A DNA stretch of 64,000 nucleotides, from assembly GCA_900543805.1 (NCBI GenBank), contig UQTE01000006.1:37519-101518 (forward strand), given 5' to 3'. The stretch comes from an uncultured Sutterella sp. GTDB taxonomy: Bacteria > Pseudomonadota > Gammaproteobacteria > Burkholderiales > Burkholderiaceae_F. The translations under genes were made by a program, and so were the position numbers. Shown here in pieces: positions 1 to 7,607 of the stretch (position 1 is its first letter; each line of letters begins with the position of its first letter). A model generated the notes under the pieces. That model did not search any database. It worked only from the letters and a program-made list of their open reading frames with translations, and was not told where the DNA came from.

Positions 1-67
1 CGCGCAGCAACCACTGCGGACCGATCTGCATCGCCTCCCAAATCCGGCTTCGCGCGGTGTCGAGCAT
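1..67 (-). CDS. N-terminus of a protein, probably family 4 uracil-DNA glycosylase (partial)
   Basis: An ATG at position 67 on the minus strand overlaps the last base of the rimI stop (TGATG) and opens a frame that runs off the left edge. The 22 visible residues begin MLDTARSRIWEAM and contain IGPQWLLR. The one-base overlap shows translational coupling to rimI. A family 4 uracil-DNA glycosylase with a similar short leader often follows rimI in Burkholderiales, so that is the likely identity. Too little is visible to see any catalytic or iron-sulfur residue. The reading frame is well supported; the function is inferred from context. Confidence 0.45.
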   Translation of the reverse strand, partial: MLDTARSRIWEAMQIGPQWLLR

Positions 68-519
68 CAGTCTTCCTTCCAGCGATTGGTCATGAGGAGC
101 GCGTCCTCACGGCGCCCGTCGTAGAAATAGTAGCCTTTTCGCAGGCCCACGATGGCAAAGCCCGAAGTTTCGTAGAGCTTCGCGGCCGGATCGTTTCCGG
201 CGCGCACCTCCAAGTGCATCGCGACGATCCCGCGGCCTTCGGCCTCGGCCAGGGCATCCTTAAGGAGCGCCCGGGCGAAGCCCTTGCGCTGGGCGTTTTT
301 CGCCGTGCCGATCAGAAGGAGTTCGGATTCGTCGAGAATCGTGCGCCAGACGATCCACGAGAGGACTTGTCCCTCGTCGTCGGTCAGCACGCGGGCGACG
401 TAGTCGGGACCGAGCGCGTCTTCGAGCGCGCGCTCGCTCCAGGGCGTCACTTCAACCTCGGCCTCGAGCGCCGCCACGAGCGGCACGTCTTCCCGGGTCA
501 TCGGGCGAATCGTCGTCAC
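67..519 (-). CDS. rimI: Ribosomal protein S18 alanine N-acetyltransferase
   Basis: A 150-residue GNAT acetyltransferase, the usual RimI length. The acetyl-CoA binding loop appears as AQRKGFARALL near residues 76-86, followed by the typical beta-bulge region and a C-terminal ALLM segment. RimI acetylates the N-terminal alanine of ribosomal protein S18 in the cytoplasm, and related enzymes modify other N-termini. Its start overlaps the end of tsaB by 4 bases (516-519), and its stop overlaps the next frame by 1 base, so three genes are translated as one operon. The tsaB-rimI order is conserved in many proteobacteria and supports the call. Confidence 0.9.
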   Translation of the reverse strand: MTTIRPMTREDVPLVAALEAEVEVTPWSERALEDALGPDYVARVLTDDEGQVLSWIVWRTILDESELLLIGTAKNAQRKGFARALLKDALAEAEGRGIVAMHLEVRAGNDPAAKLYETSGFAIVGLRKGYYFYDGRREDALLMTNRWKED

Positions 520-1241
520 AGTTTCTCTCCGCGGCGGCGTTCTTCAGACGTGAGCGCCACACGGTCGCGCACGTAGAGGGGCGCCGCCAAGGCGGGCGGC
601 ACGGTCTTGCCGTTTTGGTACGCGGCAAAGGCGATCTCGAGCATGTCGACCGCGTCGGCCGTCTCGGGATAGAGGCGCACGTCGTCGGGAAGCTTCAGCT
701 CTTCGGGATAGGCCGCCGCGGCGCTGCCGGCAACGACCGCCGCACCGTTTTCGCGCACCCAGTCGGGCGCGTCGGCGGGCTTCACGAGTTTGGCTTCCTC
801 GATCGTCACGGGGAGTCCTTCGGGATCGGCTTCATAAAGCGCCGCATAGCATTCGTTCATGCGCGCGTCGTTCAGAACCGCAATGCGCGTCCCCTTGGTA
901 AGCGCCAGCTCCTTCTGCGCGCGGCAAGCGAGCGCTTCGAGGTTGCTCACCGGCACCGTGTCGATCTGGAGCGCCCAGGCGACACCCTGGGCCGTACCGC
1001 AGGCGACGCGAAGGCCCGTGAAGGACCCCGGACCCGCCCCGAAGGCGACGAGACCGATTTCGCGGCGAGAACACCCGGCCTCCCGGAGAAGCGCCGCCAC
1101 CTGGTCGAGCAGACGCTCGGCATGACGATTTCCGACCCGTTCGACGGTTTCAAAAACGCGGCCGTCGGGCAAACGGAGCGCGGCGGAAGAGCGTTCGCCC
1201 GCCGTATCGAGAGCAAGCAAAAGGGGTGCGTTGCGGTTCAT
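516..1241 (-). CDS. tsaB: tRNA threonylcarbamoyladenosine biosynthesis protein TsaB
   Basis: A 241-residue member of the ASKHA/Kae1-like family. The N-terminus has the phosphate-binding segment LLALDTAGERSSAAL, and the hallmark GAGPGSFTGLRVACGTAQG lies near residues 69-87. TsaB is the non-catalytic partner of TsaD in the complex that makes t6A37 on ANN-decoding tRNAs. It heads an operon with rimI. A TATAAT on the minus strand at 1276-1271 places a promoter about 30 bases before the ATG, giving a very short leader. No strong Shine-Dalgarno sequence is visible. Confidence 0.93.
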   Translation of the reverse strand: MNRNAPLLLALDTAGERSSAALRLPDGRVFETVERVGNRHAERLLDQVAALLREAGCSRREIGLVAFGAGPGSFTGLRVACGTAQGVAWALQIDTVPVSNLEALACRAQKELALTKGTRIAVLNDARMNECYAALYEADPEGLPVTIEEAKLVKPADAPDWVRENGAAVVAGSAAAAYPEELKLPDDVRLYPETADAVDMLEIAFAAYQNGKTVPPALAAPLYVRDRVALTSEERRRGEKL

Positions 1242-1270
1242 TTCGGGATCTTTGTGATGGGAAGCGTTTC

Positions 1271-1276
1271 ATTATA
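1271..1276 (-). promoter_or_regulatory. -10 element of the tsaB operon promoter
   Basis: The plus strand reads attata here, which is a perfect TATAAT on the minus strand, 29 bases before the tsaB ATG. The -35 region, rich in G and C, is not a good match to TTGACA. Confidence 0.6.
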
Positions 1277-1300
1277 GCGGTCCCGCGCTCTCGACCCCGG

Positions 1301-1326
1301 AAAAGAAAAGGGACGCCGAGCGTCCC
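1301..1326 (-). terminator. Intrinsic terminator of the small secreted protein gene
   Basis: Stem GGGACGC/GCGTCCC (1310-1316 with 1320-1326) with a 3-base loop. On the minus strand it is followed by CTTTTCTTTT. It lies 21 bases past the stop of the gene at 1347-1802. Confidence 0.8.
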
Positions 1327-1346
1327 CTCTCAGGAAAAATCGATTG

Positions 1347-1802
1347 TCAGGGCGCCACCGCTTCCGCTGCGGGGCGGTCCGCCCGATGGGAGCGGCGAAA
1401 CTGCATGTGCACTTCCATCACCTGGCGGCGCAGTTCCGAGCGCTTTTCGTCGCACATGCCGCCCAAGCGACGGCCCGCGCGGCGCTCCCCTTCGTGCTTC
1501 ACGCTGTAGCGGTTTCGCAACTGCTCGCGCTCGGCGCTCGAGAGGTGCTTGCGCAACTCGCGCCGGTCATCGCCCGACATCTGGCGCCAATACGAGGTTT
1601 TGGCGACTTCGTCGAGGAAGGGCCACAGACGCGCACGCTCCGCGGCGCTCATTTGCTCCCACAGTCGAACGCAGGGGACCTTTTCGGTCACGCACTCGGC
1701 CATGCGGCTGCCTTCCGCGCCATCGGCCACGGGGCCTTCCCAGGCGGCGTAGACGGCTCCGCAGCCGCAGAGCAAAACGACGAGACAAACATTCTTTCGC
1801 AT
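1347..1802 (-). CDS. Small secreted protein of unknown function, DUF3106-like
   Basis: The ATG at 1802 gives 151 residues and begins with a signal peptide (MRKNVCLVVLLCGCGAVYA). Cleavage could follow the AVYA at residue 19; LLCGC could instead serve as an imperfect lipobox. The frame stays open to 1901 but that extension lacks a signal. The mature part is basic and helical, with repeated segments of the type SAAERARLW, SGDDRRELR and SSAEREQLR. These resemble DUF3106 and CpxP/Spy-like periplasmic helical proteins. It is divergent from ompR across a 325-base gap, so envelope-stress or OmpR control is possible but unproven. Confidence 0.6.
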   Translation of the reverse strand: MRKNVCLVVLLCGCGAVYAAWEGPVADGAEGSRMAECVTEKVPCVRLWEQMSAAERARLWPFLDEVAKTSYWRQMSGDDRRELRKHLSSAEREQLRNRYSVKHEGERRAGRRLGGMCDEKRSELRRQVMEVHMQFRRSHRADRPAAEAVAP

Positions 1803-2127
1803 AGGCAAACTTGAAACATCCCAGCATCCCCTCTCCGGGGACACTTTGACTATAGCAGTGCGAAGCGCACCAAAAAGTTCGAATCCGTAACAAGCGGTCA
1901 CGCGTTCGTCACGGCGGCCCGCAGGCCGCCTGACGGTACGATGCGATATTAGCGGGGGAAGTCCGAATCAAGGCGTAAGGAAGTCCCGAAGAGTTTCAAA
2001 TTTCGCGTAAGTTTGTAACACGGTGTTGACGACTTCCAACACGAAACGCCCGAAAAGGCGACAATGTTACAAATTACGCGGCCGTATTCTGAGAACGGCC
2101 CATTCACCCTACCGAAGGAGAACTTCC
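1803..2127. other. Intergenic region between the secreted-protein gene and ompR
   Basis: No gene is seen in these 325 bases. The left part holds a short GC-rich inverted stretch (gcggcccgcaggccgc, around 1913-1928). The right part, lower in GC, holds TTTGTAACA and its exact complement TGTTACAAA, plus a TTGACG at 2026-2031 that could be a -35. No convincing -10 lies 16-18 bases after it. Confidence 0.5.
2012..2073 (+). promoter_or_regulatory. Candidate OmpR-type binding sites upstream of ompR
   Basis: TTTGTAACA at 2012-2020 and TGTTACAAA at 2065-2073 form a perfect inverted repeat with 9-base arms, centres 53 bases apart, about five helical turns. GTAACA/GTTACA is the core of known OmpR half-sites in enterobacteria. 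The sites sit 55-116 bases before the GTG start of ompR, so autoregulation is plausible. This is motif-level evidence only. Confidence 0.4.
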
Positions 2128-2880
2128 GTGGAACGCACTCCCAAGATTCTCGTCGTGGACGACGATCCGAGACTTCGCGATTTGCTGCGCCGCTATCTCG
2201 GTGAAAACGGTTTTCAGGTGTTCGTGAGCGAAAACGGCGCCGCCATGAACCGCATCTGGATGCGCGAACATTTCGACGCCCTGATTCTCGACCTCATGAT
2301 GCCGGGTGAAGACGGTCTGCAGATCTTGCGCCGTCTGCGCGCCGCCAAGGACATGACGCCGATCATCATGCTCACGGCCCGCGGCGAAGACGTCGACCGA
2401 ATCGTCGGTCTCGAACTCGGCGCCGACGACTACATCGCCAAGCCCTTCAATCCGCGCGAACTCCTCGCCCGCATTCACGCGGTGTTGCGCCGCCGTCCGG
2501 CCGCGGACGCCCCGGGCGCTCCCTCGCGCGAAAACGAAGTGGTTTCCTTCGGCGCCTTCACGCTCGACCTCGGCACCCGCGTTCTGAAGAAAAACGGCGA
2601 ACCCGTGCCTCTGACGACGGGCGAATTTGCGGTTCTCAAGGCCTTCGCGCGTCACCCGCGCACGCCGCTCTCGCGCGACAAGCTCATGGAAATGGCCCGC
2701 GGCCGCGAATACGAAGCCTTCGACCGCTCGCTCGACGTCCAGGTCTCGCGTCTGCGCAAGCTGATCGAACCCGATCCTTCGAAGCCCCGCTATCTGCAGA
2801 CCGTCTGGGGTCTCGGCTACGTCTTCATTCCGGACGATCCCGCGCCCGAAGAAGGCGAAAAGAAGGACGCGGCGAAGTAA
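2128..2880 (+). CDS. ompR: OmpR-family response regulator
   Basis: A GTG at 2128, 7 bases after a strong AAGGAG (2115-2120), is the likely start and gives 250 residues. Upstream in-frame codons read as non-coding. The receiver domain (about 1-120) shows the acidic pair D11/D12, the phospho-acceptor D55 in LILDLMMPGEDG, a threonine in MLTARG and K105 in DDYIAKPF. A winged-helix output domain follows (about 140-240), ending QTVWGLGYVF. It pairs with the histidine kinase downstream, but a hairpin and a terminator separate the two genes. In relatives OmpR/EnvZ controls porins and envelope genes in response to osmolarity. Confidence 0.9.
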   Translation: MERTPKILVVDDDPRLRDLLRRYLGENGFQVFVSENGAAMNRIWMREHFDALILDLMMPGEDGLQILRRLRAAKDMTPIIMLTARGEDVDRIVGLELGADDYIAKPFNPRELLARIHAVLRRRPAADAPGAPSRENEVVSFGAFTLDLGTRVLKKNGEPVPLTTGEFAVLKAFARHPRTPLSRDKLMEMARGREYEAFDRSLDVQVSRLRKLIEPDPSKPRYLQTVWGLGYVFIPDDPAPEEGEKKDAAK

Positions 2881-2894
2881 CGCGCCCCGCATTT

Positions 2895-2919
2895 CGATCG
2901 GGTGCCGGGCACCCGATCG
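2895..2919. repeat. Perfect 11-bp inverted repeat in the ompR-envZ gap
   Basis: CGATCGGGTGC (2895-2905) pairs exactly with GCACCCGATCG (2909-2919) around a 3-base loop. No T-run follows on either strand, so it is not a simple terminator. It could be an mRNA-stabilising hairpin at the 3' end of ompR, or a protein site. Confidence 0.6.
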
Positions 2920-2941
2920 GATGGAAAAAACACGATTCTCC

Positions 2942-2970
2942 GGGGCCCGTCCGTGCGGGCCCCTTTTCTT
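2942..2970 (+). terminator. Intrinsic terminator between ompR and envZ
   Basis: Stem GGGGCCCG/CGGGCCCC (2942-2949 with 2956-2963), 6-base loop, then TTTTCTT. It ends 3 bases before the likely envZ ATG, so it should cut envZ expression relative to ompR and may also block ribosome access. Confidence 0.8.
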
Positions 2971-2973
2971 CCG

Positions 2974-4368
2974 ATGATTGCCATTCCTCCGAATCACCGC
3001 CCGAGTCTTTTCTGGCGCACCTTTCTGCTTTTGTGCAGCCTCATCTTCTTCAGCGTGGTGGGGTGGCTGCAAAGCTTTCGCGTCTTAAGCGAACTCCCCT
3101 ATTCCCAAGGGGTGGCGCAGCACATCGTCTCGACGGCGAACCTGACGCGCTACGCCCTCGTCACGGCCGATCCGCTCTACCGCAAGGATCTCCTCACGGT
3201 GCTCGCCGCCCGCGAAGAGCTCCTCATCAGTCCGCGCGAAAATACGGACCGCGTGCGGCCCCTTCCGAACGACGGCTTCAATTCGCTCATCGAACAGCTC
3301 GTCAAGGCGAACCTCGGCCAGTCGACCGTCCTCGCGGCGGAAGTGAACGGCATCAAGGGCCTCTGGGTGTCGGTCGACATCGACGGCGACGCCTATTGGC
3401 TGCAGACCTCCGACGAGCTTCTCGATCCGCCCTACGGCACGAGCTGGGTCTGGTGGGCGGTGGCCGCGTGCCTGGCGTCGCTTTTCGGCGCCACGCTCCT
3501 TGCGCGCCACGTCATCAAGCCGCTCGAAGCGCTTTCGGCCGCATCGAAACAGCTCGGACAGGGGCAGGTCCCCGATCCCTTGCCCGAAAATTCCGGAACG
3601 GCCGAAATCCAGGCGGTCAACATCAGCTTCAACCGCATGGTGCAGGATCTGCGCCGCATGGACGCGGACCGGGAGCTTCTCCTTGCGGGGGTCTCGCATG
3701 ACCTTCGCACGCCGATCACGCGTCTGCGGCTCGAAGTGGAACTTGCGAACCTCTCGGAGGAATCCCGCAACGCCATGGTGAGCGACCTCGAACAGATGGA
3801 AAACATCGTCACGCAGTTCCTCGCCTATGCGCGCCGCAACAAGTCCGAACAGGTCGAAGTGGATCTCGGCGAAGCCGTGAAGGCCGCGATGGACAACGCG
3901 CGTCTCAAGAGCGACTCGACGATCGAAACCGAAGTGTCGTTGGAGACCGGGCACCTCGTCATGGCGCACCCGATCGAACTCTCGCGCGCGATCCAGAATC
4001 TCTTTACGAACGCCTCGCGCTACGGGCGAAGCGAAGACGGGAATCTCCGCCTCAAGGTCTTCGTGCGCAAGGTCGGGAAGAACGCCGAACTCGTCGTGGA
4101 GGATCAGGGGGAGGGCCTTCCCGAAGATCAGCGCGAACGCGTGATGCGGCCCTTCGAGCGCGGCGAAAGTGCGCGAAGCGGCGTCACGGGGACGGGCCTC
4201 GGGCTCGCCATCGTCGACCGCATCGTCCGCCGCTCGGGCGGAAGCGTCAAGCTCGAGTCGGCCGAACCCCACGGTCTGCGCGTGCGGCTCACCTTCCCTG
4301 CCGTCACGCCCAAAAAGAAGAAGGCAAAGGAGAAGGAAGCTCCGGAAAAGGCCGAAAAGTCGGCCTGA
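2974..4368 (+). CDS. envZ: EnvZ-type sensor histidine kinase
   Basis: The ATG at 2974 gives 464 residues; an in-frame ATG at 2902 would start inside the hairpin region. Transmembrane helices lie near residues 15-35 and 157-177 and enclose a periplasmic domain of about 120 residues. A HAMP segment follows, then the dimerisation/phosphoacceptor box AGVSHDLRTPITRLRLE with H242. Last is a GHKL ATPase domain with an N box around NLFTNASRYG and the glycine-rich VEDQGEGLP and GTGLGLAIVDRI. The C-terminal tail is Lys/Glu-rich. There is no Shine-Dalgarno before the ATG, and an intrinsic terminator lies just upstream, so kinase levels are probably held well below those of OmpR. Confidence 0.9.
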   Translation: MIAIPPNHRPSLFWRTFLLLCSLIFFSVVGWLQSFRVLSELPYSQGVAQHIVSTANLTRYALVTADPLYRKDLLTVLAAREELLISPRENTDRVRPLPNDGFNSLIEQLVKANLGQSTVLAAEVNGIKGLWVSVDIDGDAYWLQTSDELLDPPYGTSWVWWAVAACLASLFGATLLARHVIKPLEALSAASKQLGQGQVPDPLPENSGTAEIQAVNISFNRMVQDLRRMDADRELLLAGVSHDLRTPITRLRLEVELANLSEESRNAMVSDLEQMENIVTQFLAYARRNKSEQVEVDLGEAVKAAMDNARLKSDSTIETEVSLETGHLVMAHPIELSRAIQNLFTNASRYGRSEDGNLRLKVFVRKVGKNAELVVEDQGEGLPEDQRERVMRPFERGESARSGVTGTGLGLAIVDRIVRRSGGSVKLESAEPHGLRVRLTFPAVTPKKKKAKEKEAPEKAEKSA

Positions 4369-4395
4369 CGGTCCTTCTTCCTTCGTTCTTGGCAA

Positions 4396-4423
4396 AACGC
4401 CCTCGGTTCCGTCCGAGGGCGTT
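4396..4423. terminator. Hairpin between convergent envZ and ispDF
   Basis: AACGCCCTCGG (4396-4406) pairs with CCGAGGGCGTT (4413-4423). Short T-rich bases follow on the plus strand (GCGTTTC). It probably serves both convergent genes. Confidence 0.6.
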
Positions 4424-4441
4424 GCGTTTCAAGGGGATTCG

Positions 4442-5620
4442 TCAGAAGCCGTCGTTCCGGGCGAGGAGAATGACCGCCTGCGCGACCATCCCCTCTTCAC
4501 GCCCGACGGCGTCCATCTTTTCGTTCGTCTTCGCCTTGATGCTCACGGCGTCGACGGAGACTTCCAAAAGCTTCGCGACGTTTTCGCGGATCGTCGCCTT
4601 GTAGTTGCCGAGCTTCGGGCGCTCGCACACGACCGTCGCGTCGAGGTTCACGACGCGCCAGCCCTTTTCCTTGGCGAGTCCCAAAACGGCAGAGAGAAGT
4701 TTTCCGGAGTCCGCGCCCTTCCACTTCGGGTCGCTCGGCGGGAAATGCGTGCCGATGTCACCCAAGGACGCGGCGCCCAAAAGGGCGTCCGTCACCGCAT
4801 GCAACAGCACGTCCGCATCGCTGTGGCCGTCGAGCCCCTTTTCAAAGGGGATGTGCACGCCGCCCAGAATGAGGGGGCGTCCCTCCACCAGACGATGCGA
4901 GTCGTAGCCCTGTCCCACGCGGATCGGCAGCATGTTCTTTTCTCCCAGAATGAGGCCCGCCAAGGCTCGGTCGGCGGGTTCGGTGACTTTGAAGTTCGTG
5001 GCGCGCGAAGGAACGAGCGCGATCTTTGCTCCCCGGCGCTCCATGGCGCTCGCTTCGTCGGTGATGCCCGTCAGATCCCCCGAGAGGGCTTCGCGAAGCG
5101 GCCGCAGACGAAAGAGCTGCGGCGTCGCCGCGCGCCAGAGACCCGTGCGCGGGACCGTTTCGAGAATGCAGCCCTCTTCGTCGGCGCGCTTCATCGTGTC
5201 GGCCGAGGGCTGCGCGAGAATGCCGCCGTCAAGCGTCTCGTCGGAGAGCACCTTGTCAAGGAGCGCCCCCACCTCGCCCGGACGCACGCAGGGACGCGCC
5301 GCGTCATGGACGAGGACCCAGACGTCGTCGTGCCAACCCGACGCCACGAGCCCGTTTCGAACGGACTCGGCCCGTTCGGCGCCGCCTGCCCGCAGAACGC
5401 GAACGTGCGGCGGAAAGTCCTTCTTCACTTCGTCGATGTAGGGATCTTCGGGACTCACCACCACGACGATTTCGTCGATCCGTTCCACGGAGGCAAGCGC
5501 CAGAACGGTCGACGTCAGCATGGGACGTCCCGCAATCGGGAGGTACTGCTTCGGGCGATCGGCGCGCATGCGGCTTCCGACCCCCGCCGCACAGACGAGC
5601 GCGGCAATTTTGGGTTCCAT
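4442..5620 (-). CDS. ispDF: Bifunctional IspD/IspF, MEP isoprenoid pathway
   Basis: The ATG at 5620 gives 392 residues and starts just before the enzyme core. An in-frame ATG at 5653 lies inside a TAGAAT that looks like the -10 element. Residues about 1-225 are IspD (2-C-methyl-D-erythritol 4-phosphate cytidylyltransferase), with AALVCAAGVGSRM, a K/Q substrate loop and VLVHDAARPCV. Residues about 230-392 are IspF (MEcPP synthase), with GQGYDSHRL, HSDADVLLHAVTDALLG and the closing NEKMDAVGREEGM. The two enzymes catalyse steps 3 and 5 of the MEP pathway. Fusion is common in alpha- and epsilonproteobacteria, but beta/gamma relatives usually carry separate genes. Confidence 0.93.
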   Translation of the reverse strand: MEPKIAALVCAAGVGSRMRADRPKQYLPIAGRPMLTSTVLALASVERIDEIVVVVSPEDPYIDEVKKDFPPHVRVLRAGGAERAESVRNGLVASGWHDDVWVLVHDAARPCVRPGEVGALLDKVLSDETLDGGILAQPSADTMKRADEEGCILETVPRTGLWRAATPQLFRLRPLREALSGDLTGITDEASAMERRGAKIALVPSRATNFKVTEPADRALAGLILGEKNMLPIRVGQGYDSHRLVEGRPLILGGVHIPFEKGLDGHSDADVLLHAVTDALLGAASLGDIGTHFPPSDPKWKGADSGKLLSAVLGLAKEKGWRVVNLDATVVCERPKLGNYKATIRENVAKLLEVSVDAVSIKAKTNEKMDAVGREEGMVAQAVILLARNDGF

Positions 5621-5668
5621 AACCTGTTTCTCAGAAGGTTGCGACGAAGACATTCTAGGGGAGGCGAC

Positions 5669-5708
5669 AAAAAGGCGGGGCGCCTTCTTTGGGAGAAAGC
5701 GCCCCGCC
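5669..5708 (-). terminator. Intrinsic terminator of the flavocytochrome operon
   Basis: On the minus strand GGCGGGGCGC pairs with GCGCCCCGCC (5699-5708 with 5674-5683), followed by TTTTTG. It begins 31 bases after the tetraheme cytochrome stop. Confidence 0.85.
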
Positions 5709-5738
5709 GATGTTCATTCACTCAGGATTGGCCGAAGA

Positions 5739-6080
5739 TTACGGCACCTTGTAGTGAATGTTGTGGCACGACGAGCACATGTTGACGCTCTGCTTGTGGC
5801 CCCGGTGGCATTCCAGGCACCCGACGTCGATCAGGTGGTTGTAATGCGGATTCGGGTCCACCTTCTTCGTGCGTTCGGCGAGCTTATCGGCCGGACCGTG
5901 GCAGCTGAGGCACGTTTCGCTCTTCACGGTCGCGCCCGGAGCGGGCGTCGTCTTGCCGTCATGGCAGGCGGCGCACGCGACGCCGCGCGTGGCGTGACGG
6001 TCAGCCAAGAAGTCCGAAGCCTGCGCCGACATGACGAGACCGGCGGCAAGCAGCAAACCCATCAAAACGTTTTTTCTCAT
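5739..6080 (-). CDS. Periplasmic tetraheme cytochrome c, flavocytochrome c3 heme subunit
   Basis: A 113-residue protein with a Sec signal peptide (cleavage near SAQA at residues 18-21) and four CxxCH heme sites: CAACH (36-40), CLSCH (57-61), CLECH (88-92) and CSSCH (102-106). Other histidines (29, 80, 82, 95, 109) can act as distal ligands, as in the heme domain of Shewanella-type flavocytochrome c3. It follows the flavoprotein gene by 12 bases in one operon and should pass electrons to it from the quinone pool in the periplasm. In fumarate reductase Fcc3 both parts are one chain; here they are separate. A terminator follows. Confidence 0.9.
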   Translation of the reverse strand: MRKNVLMGLLLAAGLVMSAQASDFLADRHATRGVACAACHDGKTTPAPGATVKSETCLSCHGPADKLAERTKKVDPNPHYNHLIDVGCLECHRGHKQSVNMCSSCHNIHYKVP

Positions 6081-6092
6081 GATCCGTCCTCC

Positions 6093-7607
6093 TTACTTCT
6101 TCGCCGGAGCCTTCTTGACCGGAGCGGCCTTGGCGCGGGCCGCCGCATGACGGGCCGCCACGCGGCCGAAGACCATGCCGCCGCCCAACTGGTTGCCGCC
6201 GATGTCGTCCTGATACCAGAGGCCGCCCGCCGCGGCGCCTGCGGCATAAAGACCGGGAATCGGACGGTTTTCGAAGTTAATCACCTGCGCGTCCGGATTG
6301 ATCTTCGGACCGCCCATGGTGCTCGCCATGCCGCCAGCGGCCGGGATCATGTAGTAGGGGCCCGTCTCGAGCGCATGCGGCGTTTCATATTCGTAAGGAG
6401 GATCGAGTTCCTTGGCCTTTCCGGCCTTCACGGCTTCGTTGAAGGTCTTCACCGTTTCGACCAGGGCTTCGGGCGGAACGCCCGCGGCCTTGGCGACCTC
6501 TTCGATCGTCTCGCCCTTGAAGACTTCATAGCCGAGACGCGAGAAGCGCTTGATCGTGCTCGAGAGGATGTTGTCGTTCGCGTCCGCGTCCTGACCGATC
6601 AGCATGAAGCTGCGGTTGTCGGGCGTGCGCTGGGCGATAGCCTTCGCCTTCGGGACCTGGAGCCAGGTTTCCGGAACGAAGCGCTTGCCGTTCGTGCCCA
6701 CCTGAATGCCGTAGCCCGCGTGCATCAAGGGCGACGGATTGGCGTGGCCGGTCGGGGTGATCGGGCCCGCATAAAACTGGTCCATGTTGACGAGCTTCGC
6801 ATGCACTTCCTGGGTCATCAGGATGTTTTCGCCCGTGATCCAGGGCGAACCGCGCACGATGAGGCGCGAGGCCCACGGACCGATGTACTGACAGACCATC
6901 GCTTCGTTCGCGCCGAAGCCGCCCGTCGTGAGAATCACGCCGCCCTTGGCGCGGTAGTGCTTGCGACCTTCGGGCGTGATGCAGGCGACGCCTTCGACTT
7001 CCATCACGTCGTTCGCGAGGAGCTTCACGGCTTTGGTGTTGTAGTGGATGGGAACGCCCTTCTTCTTGAGCGCGGCCATGAGGCAGCGAAGGAGCATCGA
7101 GCCGCCCGTAATGCCTTCACCCGGGCTGATGACGCAGCGCGAGAGTTCCGGCGCGGGGAGGTTTTCCCAAAGGAAGAACGGCGTGCCGTGGTCGGCGAGC
7201 CAGTCGATGCCTTTTCCGGCTTCCTTCGCGTAAACGCGCACGAGTTCGGGGTCGGAGCGGTAACCCGAAAGCTTCATCATGTCGTTGAAGAAAGCTTCTT
7301 CATTGTCTTCCGGATGGTTCTTCTGGAAGCGGCTTCCGACCGCGGCGATCCAGCCAGAGGAGTAGATGGTCGTGCCGTCGGGGCGGCCCATCTTCTCGAG
7401 CAGAACGGTTTTCGCGCCCTGCTCCGCAGCTTCCAGCGCCGCGCACATCCCGGCAAAGCCCGCACCCACCACGACGACGTCGTACACCTCGTCCTTTTTC
7501 TTCGGGTCCGGCTTCTTGGGCTTGGCTTCCACCGCACCGACCGCGGCGGCCATCGCGGCGCCCGCCGCAAATCCCGTCTTCAAAAAGTCTCTGCGTTTCA
7601 GACTCAT
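6093..7607 (-). CDS. Tat-exported FAD-dependent reductase, flavocytochrome c/fumarate reductase family
   Basis: A 504-residue FAD_binding_2 protein. The N-terminus has a twin-arginine signal (LKRRDFLKTGFAAGAA, cleavage after about residue 28). The FAD dinucleotide fold follows as VVVGAGFAGMCAALEAAEQG with LLEK. Further along are GGFGANEAMV, TNGKRFVPET and a C-terminal GGNQLGGGMVFGRVAARHA. The tail is an unusual Ala/Lys/Pro repeat. It is co-transcribed with the tetraheme cytochrome, so it is a periplasmic reductase of an enoate-type acceptor such as fumarate, urocanate or a cinnamate. The substrate cannot be read from the sequence. Confidence 0.88.
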   Translation of the reverse strand: MSLKRRDFLKTGFAAGAAMAAAVGAVEAKPKKPDPKKKDEVYDVVVVGAGFAGMCAALEAAEQGAKTVLLEKMGRPDGTTIYSSGWIAAVGSRFQKNHPEDNEEAFFNDMMKLSGYRSDPELVRVYAKEAGKGIDWLADHGTPFFLWENLPAPELSRCVISPGEGITGGSMLLRCLMAALKKKGVPIHYNTKAVKLLANDVMEVEGVACITPEGRKHYRAKGGVILTTGGFGANEAMVCQYIGPWASRLIVRGSPWITGENILMTQEVHAKLVNMDQFYAGPITPTGHANPSPLMHAGYGIQVGTNGKRFVPETWLQVPKAKAIAQRTPDNRSFMLIGQDADANDNILSSTIKRFSRLGYEVFKGETIEEVAKAAGVPPEALVETVKTFNEAVKAGKAKELDPPYEYETPHALETGPYYMIPAAGGMASTMGGPKINPDAQVINFENRPIPGLYAAGAAAGGLWYQDDIGGNQLGGGMVFGRVAARHAAARAKAAPVKKAPAKK

